This document shows, in pieces, positions 19,541-27,865 of a DNA stretch of 64,000 nt. The translations under genes and the position numbers were made by a program. Under the pieces are notes generated by a model. The model ran no database searches and was not told the DNA's origin. It saw only the letters and a list, made by a program, of their open reading frames with translations. The stretch's first letter is position 1, and each line of letters starts with the position of its first letter. Origin of the DNA: Oscillospiraceae bacterium (GTDB lineage Bacteria; Bacillota; Clostridia; Oscillospirales; Oscillospiraceae); assembly GCA_022846075.1 (NCBI GenBank), contig AP025582.1:496001-560000 (forward strand), in the 5' to 3' direction.

Positions 19541-21007
19541 GTCCTTCAAAAAGGCCAGGGCCGTTTCCAGGGCGTCCTCCCCGGGGGCGGTCTCAATGTC
19601 CGGCACCAGGGTGGAGGGGTCGGCCTGGGTGTCGGGCCGCTGCCACTGCTTGTGGGAGATGGTGCCCATCATACCGGTGTTGTCCAGCTGATAATACAGG
19701 ATGTCCCCATAGCTGCTGGGGGCGTTGGCGCTGGCCCGGCCGATGACCGTGCCCAGCCCGCCGTCCTGGACCCACACGCCCAGCATGGTGGCCGAGCTGT
19801 ACGTGGCCTCGTCGGTGAGGACCACCAGGTCGATGTCGGGGTTAGCCTTGGCGGTGGTCAGGTCAGGGGCCTCAGCGAGCTCGGCTCCCTCCGTCCGGGT
19901 GTAGCCCCGCTCATAGGGATAGGGCTTATAGGGGTCCTGGACCTCGTCCAGCGCCAGAGTGGAGTAGCGGACGTATTCCCCATAGAGGGGGACGTCCATC
20001 CCCAAAGTCTCCAAGAACTGATAGCAGGCCTCGGAGTTTCCGCCGCCGTTGCCCCGGACGTCGATGATGACCTTGTGGGTCCCCTTCTTGACCGCCTGGG
20101 CCAGCTGGTCGGAAACGGCGTCCACCTCATCCCCCAGGATGCACTGGTTCAAATCTATGTAATAGACGTCGCCCATCTGTTCCCCGGCGGCGATGGGAGG
20201 CATGGAATCCACGGCCTGGGGAAGAGTCAGAGCGGCCGTTTCCTCCTTCCCCTCCACGGTGACGGCGACGCCGTCATCGGTGAAAGCGGCCCCGGCCACA
20301 TGGAGGAGGTTTTTATTGGTGCTCCAGGCGGCGCGATTCACGTCCCGCCCGGAGGCGTTCTCCGCCGGGATGTACTTGTCCACTACGGCGAAGAGCTGGG
20401 CCACGGGGATCCCGCCCACGCTGGTCACCGGCCGCCCATTCCAATAGAGGGCCCCTTCCTGGGCCGTCCACTGTCCCTCCAGAGAGGCCTGGGGGCCGTT
20501 GCCGAACACGTTGATGTTGGTGTGGCCGTCGTGGAGGGAGGCAGTATAGGCCAGGGCGGCCCAGCTGAAGTCGTAAAGGGTGGTCTCGGGGTCCTCCGCC
20601 ACGGCGAGGAGCTGGGCCTTGGCCTCCTCATAGCCCTGGGGCACCAGCTCCAGGGGGAAGGCGGGGTGGGCGCTCTCGGTCAGGGAGATGAGCTGCAGGG
20701 CGTCCTCCACGAAGGGGGCCTGGCCTACCATTACGGTGTGGGACTCCTCATCCCAGACCACCTCCTTGCCCAGGATGCCGCCCAGGGTGCGGACGGGGAT
20801 ATAGATGGTGCCGTCCACGGCGAAGGGCTGGGCCGGGGCCCCGCTTCCATCCACGGGGGTGACGGTCTGGCCGTTGACCTGAAGGGCGATGTCCATGTAC
20901 TGGGCCTGCAAGGTCTTGGTGGTGATGGCGCTGGAGGCCGCCGCCGTCCCCGCCGCCAGGGCGGCGGCGCAGGTCAGGGCCAGGGCGAGCTGACAGGGTT
21001 TTTTCAT
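19535..21007 (-). CDS. Secreted S41 (C-terminal processing) peptidase with copper amine oxidase-like N-domain
   Basis: A 490-residue exported protein. After a signal peptide (cut after TAAA) comes a copper amine oxidase N-like domain (VNGQTVTPVDGSG..., IYIPVRTLGGILGKEVVWDEES, about residues 40-100), a beta module common in clostridial exoproteins. The C-terminal half is an S41 peptidase domain: SLHDGHTNI, VIIDVRGNGGGNSEACY, and the nucleophile serine in TDEATYSSATMLG (about residue 405), followed by IGRASANAPSSYGD. It should cleave peptides outside the membrane; the substrate is unknown. AGGAGG precedes the ATG. The chromate transporter pair lies 54 nt upstream on the same strand. Confidence 0.88.
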   Translation of the reverse strand: MKKPCQLALALTCAAALAAGTAAASSAITTKTLQAQYMDIALQVNGQTVTPVDGSGAPAQPFAVDGTIYIPVRTLGGILGKEVVWDEESHTVMVGQAPFVEDALQLISLTESAHPAFPLELVPQGYEEAKAQLLAVAEDPETTLYDFSWAALAYTASLHDGHTNINVFGNGPQASLEGQWTAQEGALYWNGRPVTSVGGIPVAQLFAVVDKYIPAENASGRDVNRAAWSTNKNLLHVAGAAFTDDGVAVTVEGKEETAALTLPQAVDSMPPIAAGEQMGDVYYIDLNQCILGDEVDAVSDQLAQAVKKGTHKVIIDVRGNGGGNSEACYQFLETLGMDVPLYGEYVRYSTLALDEVQDPYKPYPYERGYTRTEGAELAEAPDLTTAKANPDIDLVVLTDEATYSSATMLGVWVQDGGLGTVIGRASANAPSSYGDILYYQLDNTGMMGTISHKQWQRPDTQADPSTLVPDIETAPGEDALETALAFLKDK

Positions 21008-21061
21008 GGAAGGATCCTCCTAATATAATATGGTAAGGCCGCCGCTGCCGGCGGTCTGGGT

Positions 21062-21634
21062 TCACATCTGGAACAGGACCCCGGCCCCGGCGGCCAGGGC
21101 GATATAGAGGATGGGGTGAAGATCTCTCAGCTTGGGCAGGCGCAGGCACAGAAAGACCCCGGCGGCCAGGGCGATGGCGGGCCAGTAGGGGACGTAGGCG
21201 TTCATGCTGGCGGTATCCACCGGGATCTCCTGGATCAGGGCGATAAAGGCCACCGAAAGCCCCGCGGAGGTGATAAGGGCGGTGGAGGCGGGCCGCAGTC
21301 CGGAAAAGACGCCCTCCACCACCCGGCTCTGGCGGAAGCGCTTCAGGAAGCCCGCCACGATGAGGATGACGAGAATGGAGGGGGTCACCAGCCCCAGCAC
21401 GGCCGCCACGGCGCCGGGGACGCCGCCGCAGGTGAAGCCCACGTAGGTGGACATGTTCACCCCCATGGGGCCGGGGGTGGACTCACTGACGGCAATCATG
21501 TCCGCCAGATCGGCGGCGGAAAACCAGCCGGAGGTCTCCCCAAGGTGCTGGAGAAAGGGGATGGTGGCCAGGCCCCCCCCCACGGAGAAGAGCCCCACCT
21601 TGAAAAACTCATAGAAAAGGCGCAGATAGATCAT
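21062..21634 (-). CDS. Chromate transporter family protein, C-terminal half of a split pair
   Basis: A 190-residue membrane protein of the short-chain CHR family. LFYEFFKVGLFSVGGGLATIPFL and the STPGPMGVNMSTYVGF motif (about 50-66) are typical, with about five hydrophobic segments. Short CHR proteins work as pairs, equivalent to one long ChrA, exporting chromate or, in many gut bacteria, an unknown anion. Its ATG overlaps the stop of the partner gene by 4 nt (21631-21634), a tight translational coupling. Confidence 0.88.
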   Translation of the reverse strand: MIYLRLFYEFFKVGLFSVGGGLATIPFLQHLGETSGWFSAADLADMIAVSESTPGPMGVNMSTYVGFTCGGVPGAVAAVLGLVTPSILVILIVAGFLKRFRQSRVVEGVFSGLRPASTALITSAGLSVAFIALIQEIPVDTASMNAYVPYWPAIALAAGVFLCLRLPKLRDLHPILYIALAAGAGVLFQM

Positions 21635-22209
21635 CCCTTCCGCCTCCCCGCCGCTGAAATGAGGAGGCCGCAGGCCCCGGCCAAGATCACGTAGGTCACG
21701 GGGCTGAAGAGGAAGCCCACCGCAGGCAGCAGGGCGGCCAGTTCAGAAGAGAAGAGGGAGAGGAGCAGCACCCCCACATAGACCGCCACAGCGGAAGGGG
21801 AGACCAAAGTGGACTTACCCAGCTTGAGGACGCTGGAGGCGATGAGGGCCACCACGGCGGCCCGGACGCCGTTGAAGGCGTGGGCCACGGCGGAGATGTG
21901 GGCGAAGTTCCGGAGGAAGGCGGCGATGAGCACAATGATGACCACCGAGGGGAAAACCACCCCCAGGGTGGCGACGATGCCACCGAGGTTCCCCTTCTGC
22001 TTATGGCCCACGAAGGTGGCGGTGTTGACGGCGATGATGCCGGGGGTGCACTGGCCGATGGCGTAGTAATCGGCCAGCTCCTCGTCGGTGCACCAGCCCT
22101 TTTTGCCCACCACCTCCCGCTGGAGGATGGGCAGCATGGCCAGGCCCCCGCCGAAGGTACATGCGCCAATCTGGGCAAAGGTGAGAAACAAGTCGAGATA
22201 GAGGTTCAT
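21631..22209 (-). CDS. Chromate transporter family protein, N-terminal half of a split pair
   Basis: A 192-residue membrane protein of the short-chain CHR family. It begins LYLDLFLTFAQIGACTFGGGLAMLPIL and has GQCTPGIIAVNTATFVGHK (about 51-69), the counterpart of the motif in its partner. The family length and conserved first motif fix the start at 22209; the longer open frame upstream runs through duplicated intergenic sequence. Its first 15 codons plus upstream DNA are repeated at 22388-22457, leaving a broken start fragment there. The native promoter may be displaced or duplicated by that event. Confidence 0.88.
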   Translation of the reverse strand: MNLYLDLFLTFAQIGACTFGGGLAMLPILQREVVGKKGWCTDEELADYYAIGQCTPGIIAVNTATFVGHKQKGNLGGIVATLGVVFPSVVIIVLIAAFLRNFAHISAVAHAFNGVRAAVVALIASSVLKLGKSTLVSPSAVAVYVGVLLLSLFSSELAALLPAVGFLFSPVTYVILAGACGLLISAAGRRKG

Positions 22210-22457
22210 AGTAAGGCAAGCACCGCCTTTCCCTCGTGTGTGCCTTCTCCCCGCCGGAGGCGGGGCGGCGCGGTAAGCGCCGTAAATTCGGAGCGCAGCG
22301 AGGAATTGCGCAGGAAGGATCCACTCCGACCGAGCATATAAAAAGAGCCGGGGCCCCCGGCGGGGCGCAGCCCCGTTGGGGGACACACGCCGATCTGGGC
22401 AAAGGTGAGAAACAAGTCGAGATAGAGGTTCATAGTGAGGCAGGCACCGCCTTTCCC
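22164..22457 (-). repeat. Direct duplication of the chromate transporter 5' end around an inverted-repeat-bounded element
   Basis: Bases 22164-22233 (first 15 codons and leader of the transporter gene) recur at 22388-22457 with three differences, an offset of 224 bp. The second copy has the start codon at 22431-22433 but runs into unrelated codons, so it is a dead fragment. The element between the copies ends in short inverted repeats (CGTGTGT at 22235-22241, ACACACG at 22383-22389). It contains several hairpins, including a family 2 core at about 22350-22382. No functional gene lies in 22210-22545. Confidence 0.78.
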
Positions 22458-22469
22458 GCATGGCAGTGG

Positions 22470-22512
22470 ATTCCCCGGCAAAGCCGGGCGGCTTTGCCGG
22501 GGAGAGGAGGAG
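22470..22512 (+). repeat. Family 2 hairpin repeat
   Basis: CCCCGGCAAAGCC, a GGGC loop and GGCTTTGCCGGGG followed by AGAGGAGG. It matches the hairpin plus GGGGAGAGGAGG tail at 17855-17892, with compensated stem changes. Confidence 0.65.
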
Positions 22513-22545
22513 CGGCGGGAGATATGCGGCCTGCGGCGGTGATAT

Positions 22546-24465
22546 TCACTCCAACCCCTCCAGTTCATCCAGCCAGAGGGCGGCCGAGGCGTCGGAGGGC
22601 ATCCGCCAGTCGCCCCGGGGGGAGAGGGTCACGGAGCCCACCTTGGGGCCGTCGGGAAGGCAGGAGCGCTTGAACTGCTGGGAGAAGAACCGGCGGTAGA
22701 AGTTTTTCAGCCACTTCAAAAGGGTGGGGCGGTCATAGGCCCGGCCGAAGGCCTGCTCGGCCAGCCGCAGCACCTTCCGGGGGGAGAAGCCCCAGCGGAC
22801 GGCGTAATAGAGGAAGAAGTCGTGGAGCTCGTAGGGGCCCACCAGGTCCTCCGTCTTTTGGCTGATCTTCCCTTCAATGGCGGGGAGGAGCTCGGGGGAG
22901 ACGGGGGTGTCCAGGATATCGGTGAGGACGGCGGAGAGGCGCTCGTCCTCCTCGGCCTTGTCCCCGGCCACGAAGGAGACCAGGTGGCGGACCAGGGTCT
23001 TGGGGATGGAGGCGTTGACGCCGTACATGGACATGTGGTCGCCGTTGTAGGTGGCCCAGCCCAGGGCCAGCTCGGAGAGGTCTCCGGTGCCCACCACCAG
23101 CCCCCCGGTCTGGTTGGCGATGTCCATAAGGACCTGGGTCCGCTCCCGGGCCTGGCCGTTCTCAAAGGTGACGTCGTGGTCCTCCATGGACTGGCCGATG
23201 TCCCTGAAGTGCTGCTTGACGGCCTCGCTGATGTCGATGCGCTTCAGGGTGGCTCCCAGCCGGGAGGCCAGCTCCACGGCGTTGTCCCGGGTGCGGTCGG
23301 TGGTGCCGAAGCAAGGCATGGTGACGGCGATGATGTCGCTGGCGGGCCGGTCCAGCAGCTTCATGGCCACCCCGGTGATGAGGATGGCCAGGGTGGAGTC
23401 CAGCCCCCCGGACAGGCCCACCACGGCGGTCCTGGCCCCAGTGTGCTCCAGCCGGTGCTTGAGGCCCAGGGCGGCGATGCGCAGGACCTCGTCGCACCGC
23501 TGGGCCCGGTCCGCCGCGTCCTCGGGGACAAAGGGGGTGGGGGAGATCCGGCGGGTCAGGGTGGTGGTGGCCCGCTCCAGGGAGAAGTCGGAAGTCCAGA
23601 TCTCCCCGCCCTCCGGCCCGGCGGCGAAGGTGTTGACCCGGCGGCGCTCGTAGGCCAGCTTATCCACGTCGATCTCCGAGATGGTGAGGCCGGTGGAGAA
23701 CCGGCGCTCGGCCAGCAGGGCCCCGTTTTCCGCGATGAGGTCGTGGCCGGTAAACACCAGGTCGGTGGTGGACTCCCCCTCCCCGGCGTCGGCGTAGACA
23801 TAGCCGCACATGAGCCGGGCGGACTGGCTGGTGACCAGGGCCCGGCGGAAATCCGCCTTGCCCACCACCTCGTCGCTGGCGGAGAGGTTCAGAATAAGGG
23901 TGGCCCCGGCCTGGGCCAGCCGGGTGGAGGGGGGCAGGGGGGCCCACAGGTCCTCGCAGATCTCCACGCCGATGCGCAGGCCGGGCATCTCCTCACAGGC
24001 GTAGATGTTCTGAGTGGTCATGGTGACCCACTGGCCGGCCAGAAAGACCCGGTCGTCCCGGTCCAGGCCGGAGGCAAACCAGCGCCCCTCGTAAAACTCC
24101 CCATAATTGGGGATGTTGGTCTTGGGGATCAGGCCCAAAATTTCTCCCTTGTGCAATAAAGCGGCGCAGTTATACAATTTGTTGTCACACCGCACCGGCA
24201 GGCCCAGGGCGGTGATCATGTCCAGGCTCTTGGTGGCCTCCAGGATGGTGGCCAGCCCCTCGTCGGCCCCCTTCAAAAGGGTGTCCTGCAAAAACAAGTC
24301 CCCGCAGGTGTAGCCCGTCAGGCACAGCTCGGGCAGGCAGAGCACCCGGACCCCCTGGCGGGACGCCTCCCGCATGAGGGTGAAAATCTGCTCGGCGTTA
24401 TAGCGGCAGTCGGCCACCTTGATCTTGGGGGTGCCGGCGGCCACCTTGATAAATCCGTCCCGCAT
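22546..24465 (-). CDS. nadE: Glutamine-dependent NAD+ synthetase
   Basis: Amidates deamido-NAD to NAD+ using glutamine and ATP, the last step of NAD synthesis. The 639-residue protein joins a nitrilase-type glutaminase to a synthetase. The glutaminase triad is Glu in LPELCLTGYT, Lys in IPKTNIPNYGEFYE and Cys in GVEICEDLWAP (about residue 170). The synthetase has the ATP-pyrophosphatase loop VVGLSGGLDSTLAI (about 350) and VGTGDLSELALGWATYNGDHMSMYGVNAS. AAGGAGG lies 9 nt before the ATG. The NAD regulator nadR is about 4 kb upstream on the same strand, but the two are not one operon. Confidence 0.96.
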   Translation of the reverse strand: MRDGFIKVAAGTPKIKVADCRYNAEQIFTLMREASRQGVRVLCLPELCLTGYTCGDLFLQDTLLKGADEGLATILEATKSLDMITALGLPVRCDNKLYNCAALLHKGEILGLIPKTNIPNYGEFYEGRWFASGLDRDDRVFLAGQWVTMTTQNIYACEEMPGLRIGVEICEDLWAPLPPSTRLAQAGATLILNLSASDEVVGKADFRRALVTSQSARLMCGYVYADAGEGESTTDLVFTGHDLIAENGALLAERRFSTGLTISEIDVDKLAYERRRVNTFAAGPEGGEIWTSDFSLERATTTLTRRISPTPFVPEDAADRAQRCDEVLRIAALGLKHRLEHTGARTAVVGLSGGLDSTLAILITGVAMKLLDRPASDIIAVTMPCFGTTDRTRDNAVELASRLGATLKRIDISEAVKQHFRDIGQSMEDHDVTFENGQARERTQVLMDIANQTGGLVVGTGDLSELALGWATYNGDHMSMYGVNASIPKTLVRHLVSFVAGDKAEEDERLSAVLTDILDTPVSPELLPAIEGKISQKTEDLVGPYELHDFFLYYAVRWGFSPRKVLRLAEQAFGRAYDRPTLLKWLKNFYRRFFSQQFKRSCLPDGPKVGSVTLSPRGDWRMPSDASAALWLDELEGLE

Positions 24466-24492
24466 GGAAAAGACCTCCTTTTATTGAGACTT

Positions 24493-24521
24493 ATTTTACC
24501 CTGATTTCAAAGGAAACGCAA
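24493..24521 (-). promoter_or_regulatory. nadE promoter
   Basis: On the minus strand TTGCGT (24516-24521), a 17-bp spacer, then TAAAAT (24493-24498). The same TTGCGT -35 with 17-bp spacing is used by nadR. Confidence 0.6.
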
Positions 24522-24530
24522 GCGGCTGGA

Positions 24531-24585
24531 AAAAGCCTCCCCCCTTTGGGGGGAGGTGCCGGCGCAGCCGGCGGAGAGGGCCCAC
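24531..24585 (+). repeat. Family 3 double-hairpin repeat, copy 1
   Basis: AAAAGCCTCCCCCC, TTT, GGGGGGAGG, then a second hairpin GCCGGCGCAGCCGGC (24558-24572) and GGAGAGGG. A second copy is at 58638-58688. Apart from this and the next hairpin, I see no gene in 24466-24788. Confidence 0.75.
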
Positions 24586-24604
24586 TCCGCCGAGGCTGGA
24601 AGGC

Positions 24605-24642
24605 CCAAAAAGCCCCTGGCCAAACGGCCAGGGGCTTTTTGG
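24605..24642. terminator. Bidirectional terminator-like hairpin
   Basis: A 17-bp perfect stem (24605-24621 with 24626-24642), an AAAC loop, A-rich on the left arm and T-rich on the right. It probably ends the minus-strand ATPase transcript. Confidence 0.8.
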
Positions 24643-24788
24643 GTGTGTGTTGTCGCAGAGAGTTGGAGAGGGATGGTTTTGGGAGGATGTGTGTTTGTTT
24701 TGGCTCTTCCTGTGTCCATCCTTAAGATACCAAACAATTACGGCCAAACTTTGACGGAACTATGAATAAACTGTAAATTGGCTTGAAC

Positions 24789-27413
24789 TTAAGAGTTTTT
24801 CTTTTTCCGATCCCGGAAAAGCACCTTGTAGAGCTGGATCAGCAGGGTGGGCAGGAAGGCCAGCAGGGCCACCAGGCCAATTTCGCGGGAGGAGAAGGGG
24901 CTGACCTGGAACAGGCGGGACAGGCCGGGAATGAAGAGGACCGAGGCCAGGAGGACCACGCCCACGGCGAAGGCGCCCAGGCTGTACGGGTTGGTGGCAA
25001 GGCCCAGCTTAAAGATGGAGCCCTCCCCCCGGCAGCTGAAGCCGTGGAACAGCCGGGCCAGGGTGAGGGTGGAAAAGGCCAGGGTCATGCCGAGGCCCGC
25101 GCCCCCGTCCTTGAGGCCGATGAAGTAGGCCCCCAGGGTGGCCGCGGCGATGAGAGCGCCGTAGGAGAGGATGCGCCCCATGAAGTTCCGGGTGAGGATG
25201 GGCTCCTTGGGGTCCCGGGGGGGCTGGTCCAGCAGGCCGGAGCCGGCGGGCTCCATGCCGATGGCGATGGCGGGGAGGGAGTCGGTGAGGAGGTTGATGA
25301 ACAGCAGGTGGACCGGGGCGAAGGGCATGGTCAGCCCCAGCACGGAGGTGAGAAAGACACAGAAGATGGCGGCCATGTTGCCCGAGAGGAGGAAGTTGAT
25401 GGCGTTTTTGATGTTGGCGTAGACCCCCCGGCCGTTGACCACCGCCCCCACGATGGTGGCGAAGTTGTCGTCGGTGAGGATCATGGAGGCGGCGTCCTTA
25501 GAGACCTCGGTGCCCGTGATGCCCATGGCCACGCCGATGTCGGCGGCCTTGAGGGCGGGGGCGTCGTTGACGCCGTCGCCGGTCATGGAGACAATCTTCC
25601 CTTTGCGCTGCCAGGCCTCTACGATGCGTATTTTATGCTCGGGAGATACCCGGGCGTATACCGAAATGTGCTCCAGGCGGCGGTCCAGCTCGGACTGGTC
25701 CATGGCGTCCAGCTCGGGGCCGGACACGGCCTCGTCCCCCTCCCGGAAGATGCCCAGCTGCCGGGCGATGGCGGCGGCGGTGGATTTGTGGTCGCCGGTG
25801 ATCATGACGGTGCGGATGCCGCCCCGCTTGGCGTCGGCCACGGCCTGGATGGCCTCGGTCCGGGGCGGGTCGATCATGGAGATGAGGCCCAGGAAGGTGA
25901 ACTCCCCCTCGTCGGCCAGCTCCAGGGGGCGGACGGCGTCCAGATCCCGGAAGGCGAAGGAGAGGACCCGAAGGCCCTGGCCGGACCACTGGGCGTTCTG
26001 CCGGGTGATCTCCTGCCGGTAGTCCTGGGTCATGGGGATCCGCCCCTGGCTGGTGAGGATGTGGGTGCAGCGGGGGAGGAGCACGTCCAGGGCCCCCTTG
26101 GTGTAGAGGGTGGGCACCCCCTCGATCTCGTGGAGGGTGGACATGAGCTTGCGGTCGGAGTCGAAGGCCAGCTCCCCCAGGCGGGGGTGCTGGGCCCGGT
26201 AGACGGTCTCCTCCACCCCCAGCATATCGCCCAGCATCACCAGGGCAATCTCGGTGGGGTCGCCCACGGCCTGGGCCCCGGTGGTGGCGTCGCTGGCCAG
26301 GAGGGCGGATTTGAGAAGGATGTGGCAGGGCTCGTTGGAGAGGTCGATGCGGTCCGCGGGGAAGATCCTGCCGTCGGTGTAGAGCTCCTGGGGGGTCATC
26401 TGGTTGAGGGTCAGGGTGCCCGTTTTGTCCGAGCAGATGACCGACACGCACCCCAGGGTCTCCACCGCCTTCAGGTCCTTGATGATGGCGTGCTGTTTGG
26501 CCATCTTCTGGGTGCCCATGGCCTGGACGATGGTGATGATGGAGCCCAGGGCCTCCGGGATGGCGGCCACCGCCAGGGCCACGGCGAACATGAGGGCGTC
26601 CAGCACCGCCGCCTGGTGGAAGAGGGACATGGCGAACACCACGGCGCAGATGGCCATGATGCAGAAGGCCAGCTTTTTGCTGAAGGCGTCCAGGCTGATC
26701 TGGAGGGGGGTGCGCCGCTCCTTGGCCTGGTTCATCAGCGCGGCCACCCGGCCCAGCTCGGTGGACATGCCGGTGGCGGTGACCACCACAGCGGCCCGGC
26801 CGTAGGTGACCAGGGAGCCGGAGAAAACCATGTTTTTCTGGTCCCCCAGGGCCACCTCCCCGCCGGTGATGGCGTCGGCGGTCTTGTCCACCCCCTCGCT
26901 CTCGCCGGTGAGGGAGCTCTCGTTGACCTTGAGAGAGTAGTTTTCCAGGATGCGGCCGTCGGCCACCACCATATCCCCGGCCTCCAGCTCCACGATGTCC
27001 CCGGGGACCACCTGGGCCGAGGGGACCAGGGTCCGGCGGCCGTCCCGCAGGACCTTGGCCGTGGGGGCGGACATGGCCTTGAGGCTCTCCAGGGATTTTT
27101 CCGCCTTCACGTGCTGGACGGTGCCCAGGATGGCGTTGAGGATGAGGACGGCGAAGATAACGATGGTGCTCTCGGCGTTTTCCGAAAAAAAGGAGATGAC
27201 GGCGGCGATCATGAGGATGAATACCATCAGGTCCTTGAACTGCTCCAGAAAGACCTGGAGGACCGACTGCTTTTTCCCCTCGGCCAGGGCGTTGGGGCCG
27301 TGCGCTTCCAGCCGTTGCCGGGCCTCCTGGGCGGTAAGTCCGGCGGTGGTGGCGCTGAGAAGCTCCAGGGATTCCCGGCCGGTGCGCTGATAATAGGGGG
27401 TTTTGGGCTCCAT
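24789..27413 (-). CDS. P-type cation-transporting ATPase (Ca2+/Mn2+ efflux type)
   Basis: An 874-residue P2-type ATPase of the bacterial PMR1/SERCA-like group. It has the N-terminal cation ATPase domain, the membrane motif AAIPEALGSII in the fourth helix, the phosphorylated Asp in CSDKTGTLTLNQ (about residue 338), and the hinge MTGDGVNDAPALKAADIGVAMG. A pump of this type uses ATP to export Ca2+ or Mn2+. The leader carries what looks like a yybP-ykoY Mn2+ riboswitch with a terminator, which makes manganese control likely. AAGGAG precedes the ATG at 27413. Confidence 0.92.
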   Translation of the reverse strand: MEPKTPYYQRTGRESLELLSATTAGLTAQEARQRLEAHGPNALAEGKKQSVLQVFLEQFKDLMVFILMIAAVISFFSENAESTIVIFAVLILNAILGTVQHVKAEKSLESLKAMSAPTAKVLRDGRRTLVPSAQVVPGDIVELEAGDMVVADGRILENYSLKVNESSLTGESEGVDKTADAITGGEVALGDQKNMVFSGSLVTYGRAAVVVTATGMSTELGRVAALMNQAKERRTPLQISLDAFSKKLAFCIMAICAVVFAMSLFHQAAVLDALMFAVALAVAAIPEALGSIITIVQAMGTQKMAKQHAIIKDLKAVETLGCVSVICSDKTGTLTLNQMTPQELYTDGRIFPADRIDLSNEPCHILLKSALLASDATTGAQAVGDPTEIALVMLGDMLGVEETVYRAQHPRLGELAFDSDRKLMSTLHEIEGVPTLYTKGALDVLLPRCTHILTSQGRIPMTQDYRQEITRQNAQWSGQGLRVLSFAFRDLDAVRPLELADEGEFTFLGLISMIDPPRTEAIQAVADAKRGGIRTVMITGDHKSTAAAIARQLGIFREGDEAVSGPELDAMDQSELDRRLEHISVYARVSPEHKIRIVEAWQRKGKIVSMTGDGVNDAPALKAADIGVAMGITGTEVSKDAASMILTDDNFATIVGAVVNGRGVYANIKNAINFLLSGNMAAIFCVFLTSVLGLTMPFAPVHLLFINLLTDSLPAIAIGMEPAGSGLLDQPPRDPKEPILTRNFMGRILSYGALIAAATLGAYFIGLKDGGAGLGMTLAFSTLTLARLFHGFSCRGEGSIFKLGLATNPYSLGAFAVGVVLLASVLFIPGLSRLFQVSPFSSREIGLVALLAFLPTLLIQLYKVLFRDRKKKNS

Positions 27414-27471
27414 AGGACATCGCTCCTTTTTTCTCTTGAAAGTAGTGTGGCCCAAACGATGACCGGATAAC

Positions 27472-27607
27472 AAAAAAGACTTTTGAGTATGCGCTCCACC
27501 CTTTGGTCGAGAACATACTCAAAAGTCTTGTAACCGGAAGGCCGGCGTCCGCCACCAGGCTATAAGGCCGTGATGTTGATGGCGGAACTTGCTACTACTC
27601 CCTTTTA
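27472..27607 (-). promoter_or_regulatory. Probable yybP-ykoY (Mn2+) riboswitch with transcription terminator
   Basis: Reading the minus strand, AAAAGGGAGTAGTAGC (ending near 27607) is followed by CGCCATCAACATCACGGCC, a GCCTGGTGGCGG stretch and CGCCGGCCTTCCGG. A 16-bp stem follows (27514-27529 with 27476-27491), closed by a T run at 27472-27477. The GGGAGTAG and CATCAACA elements and the terminator fused to the closing helix are features I know from the yybP-ykoY family. That family turns on Mn2+/Ca2+ exporters, including P-type ATPases, when Mn2+ is high. The identification is from memory of the consensus, not a covariance search. Confidence 0.75.
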
Positions 27608-27745
27608 AGTGAGTTTAGTCTATTCGAAAATGAACCTTTTGTCAAGAGGGGGGCGGAAATATTTTATTTCCGGGGGAAGACGCTGGGCCTATGCTCATAA
27701 GATAAAGATGCGGTCCTGCCTTAATTCTTTCGGCGCAATAATCTG

Positions 27746-27785
27746 AAAACCGCCCGGCAATCCTGAAGGATGCCGGGCGGTTTTG
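27746..27785. terminator. Terminator between ogt and the ATPase leader
   Basis: A 14-bp stem (27746-27759 with 27771-27784), with AAAA and TTTT at its outer ends. It probably ends the minus-strand ogt transcript 80 nt downstream of its stop. Confidence 0.8.
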
Positions 27786-27865
27786 CAGACTTTTTTCCTT
27801 AAAAGGTCGCCGGCGGGGCTCCTTTGGCCCAAACTGGGCGCATCTTTCCTTATGGGCACAAGCCT

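Noticed and set aside
22206-22568. A 120-residue minus-strand frame containing the transporter start sequence
   Set aside because: It is the duplicated 5' fragment of the chromate transporter running into repeat DNA, with no downstream transporter sequence.
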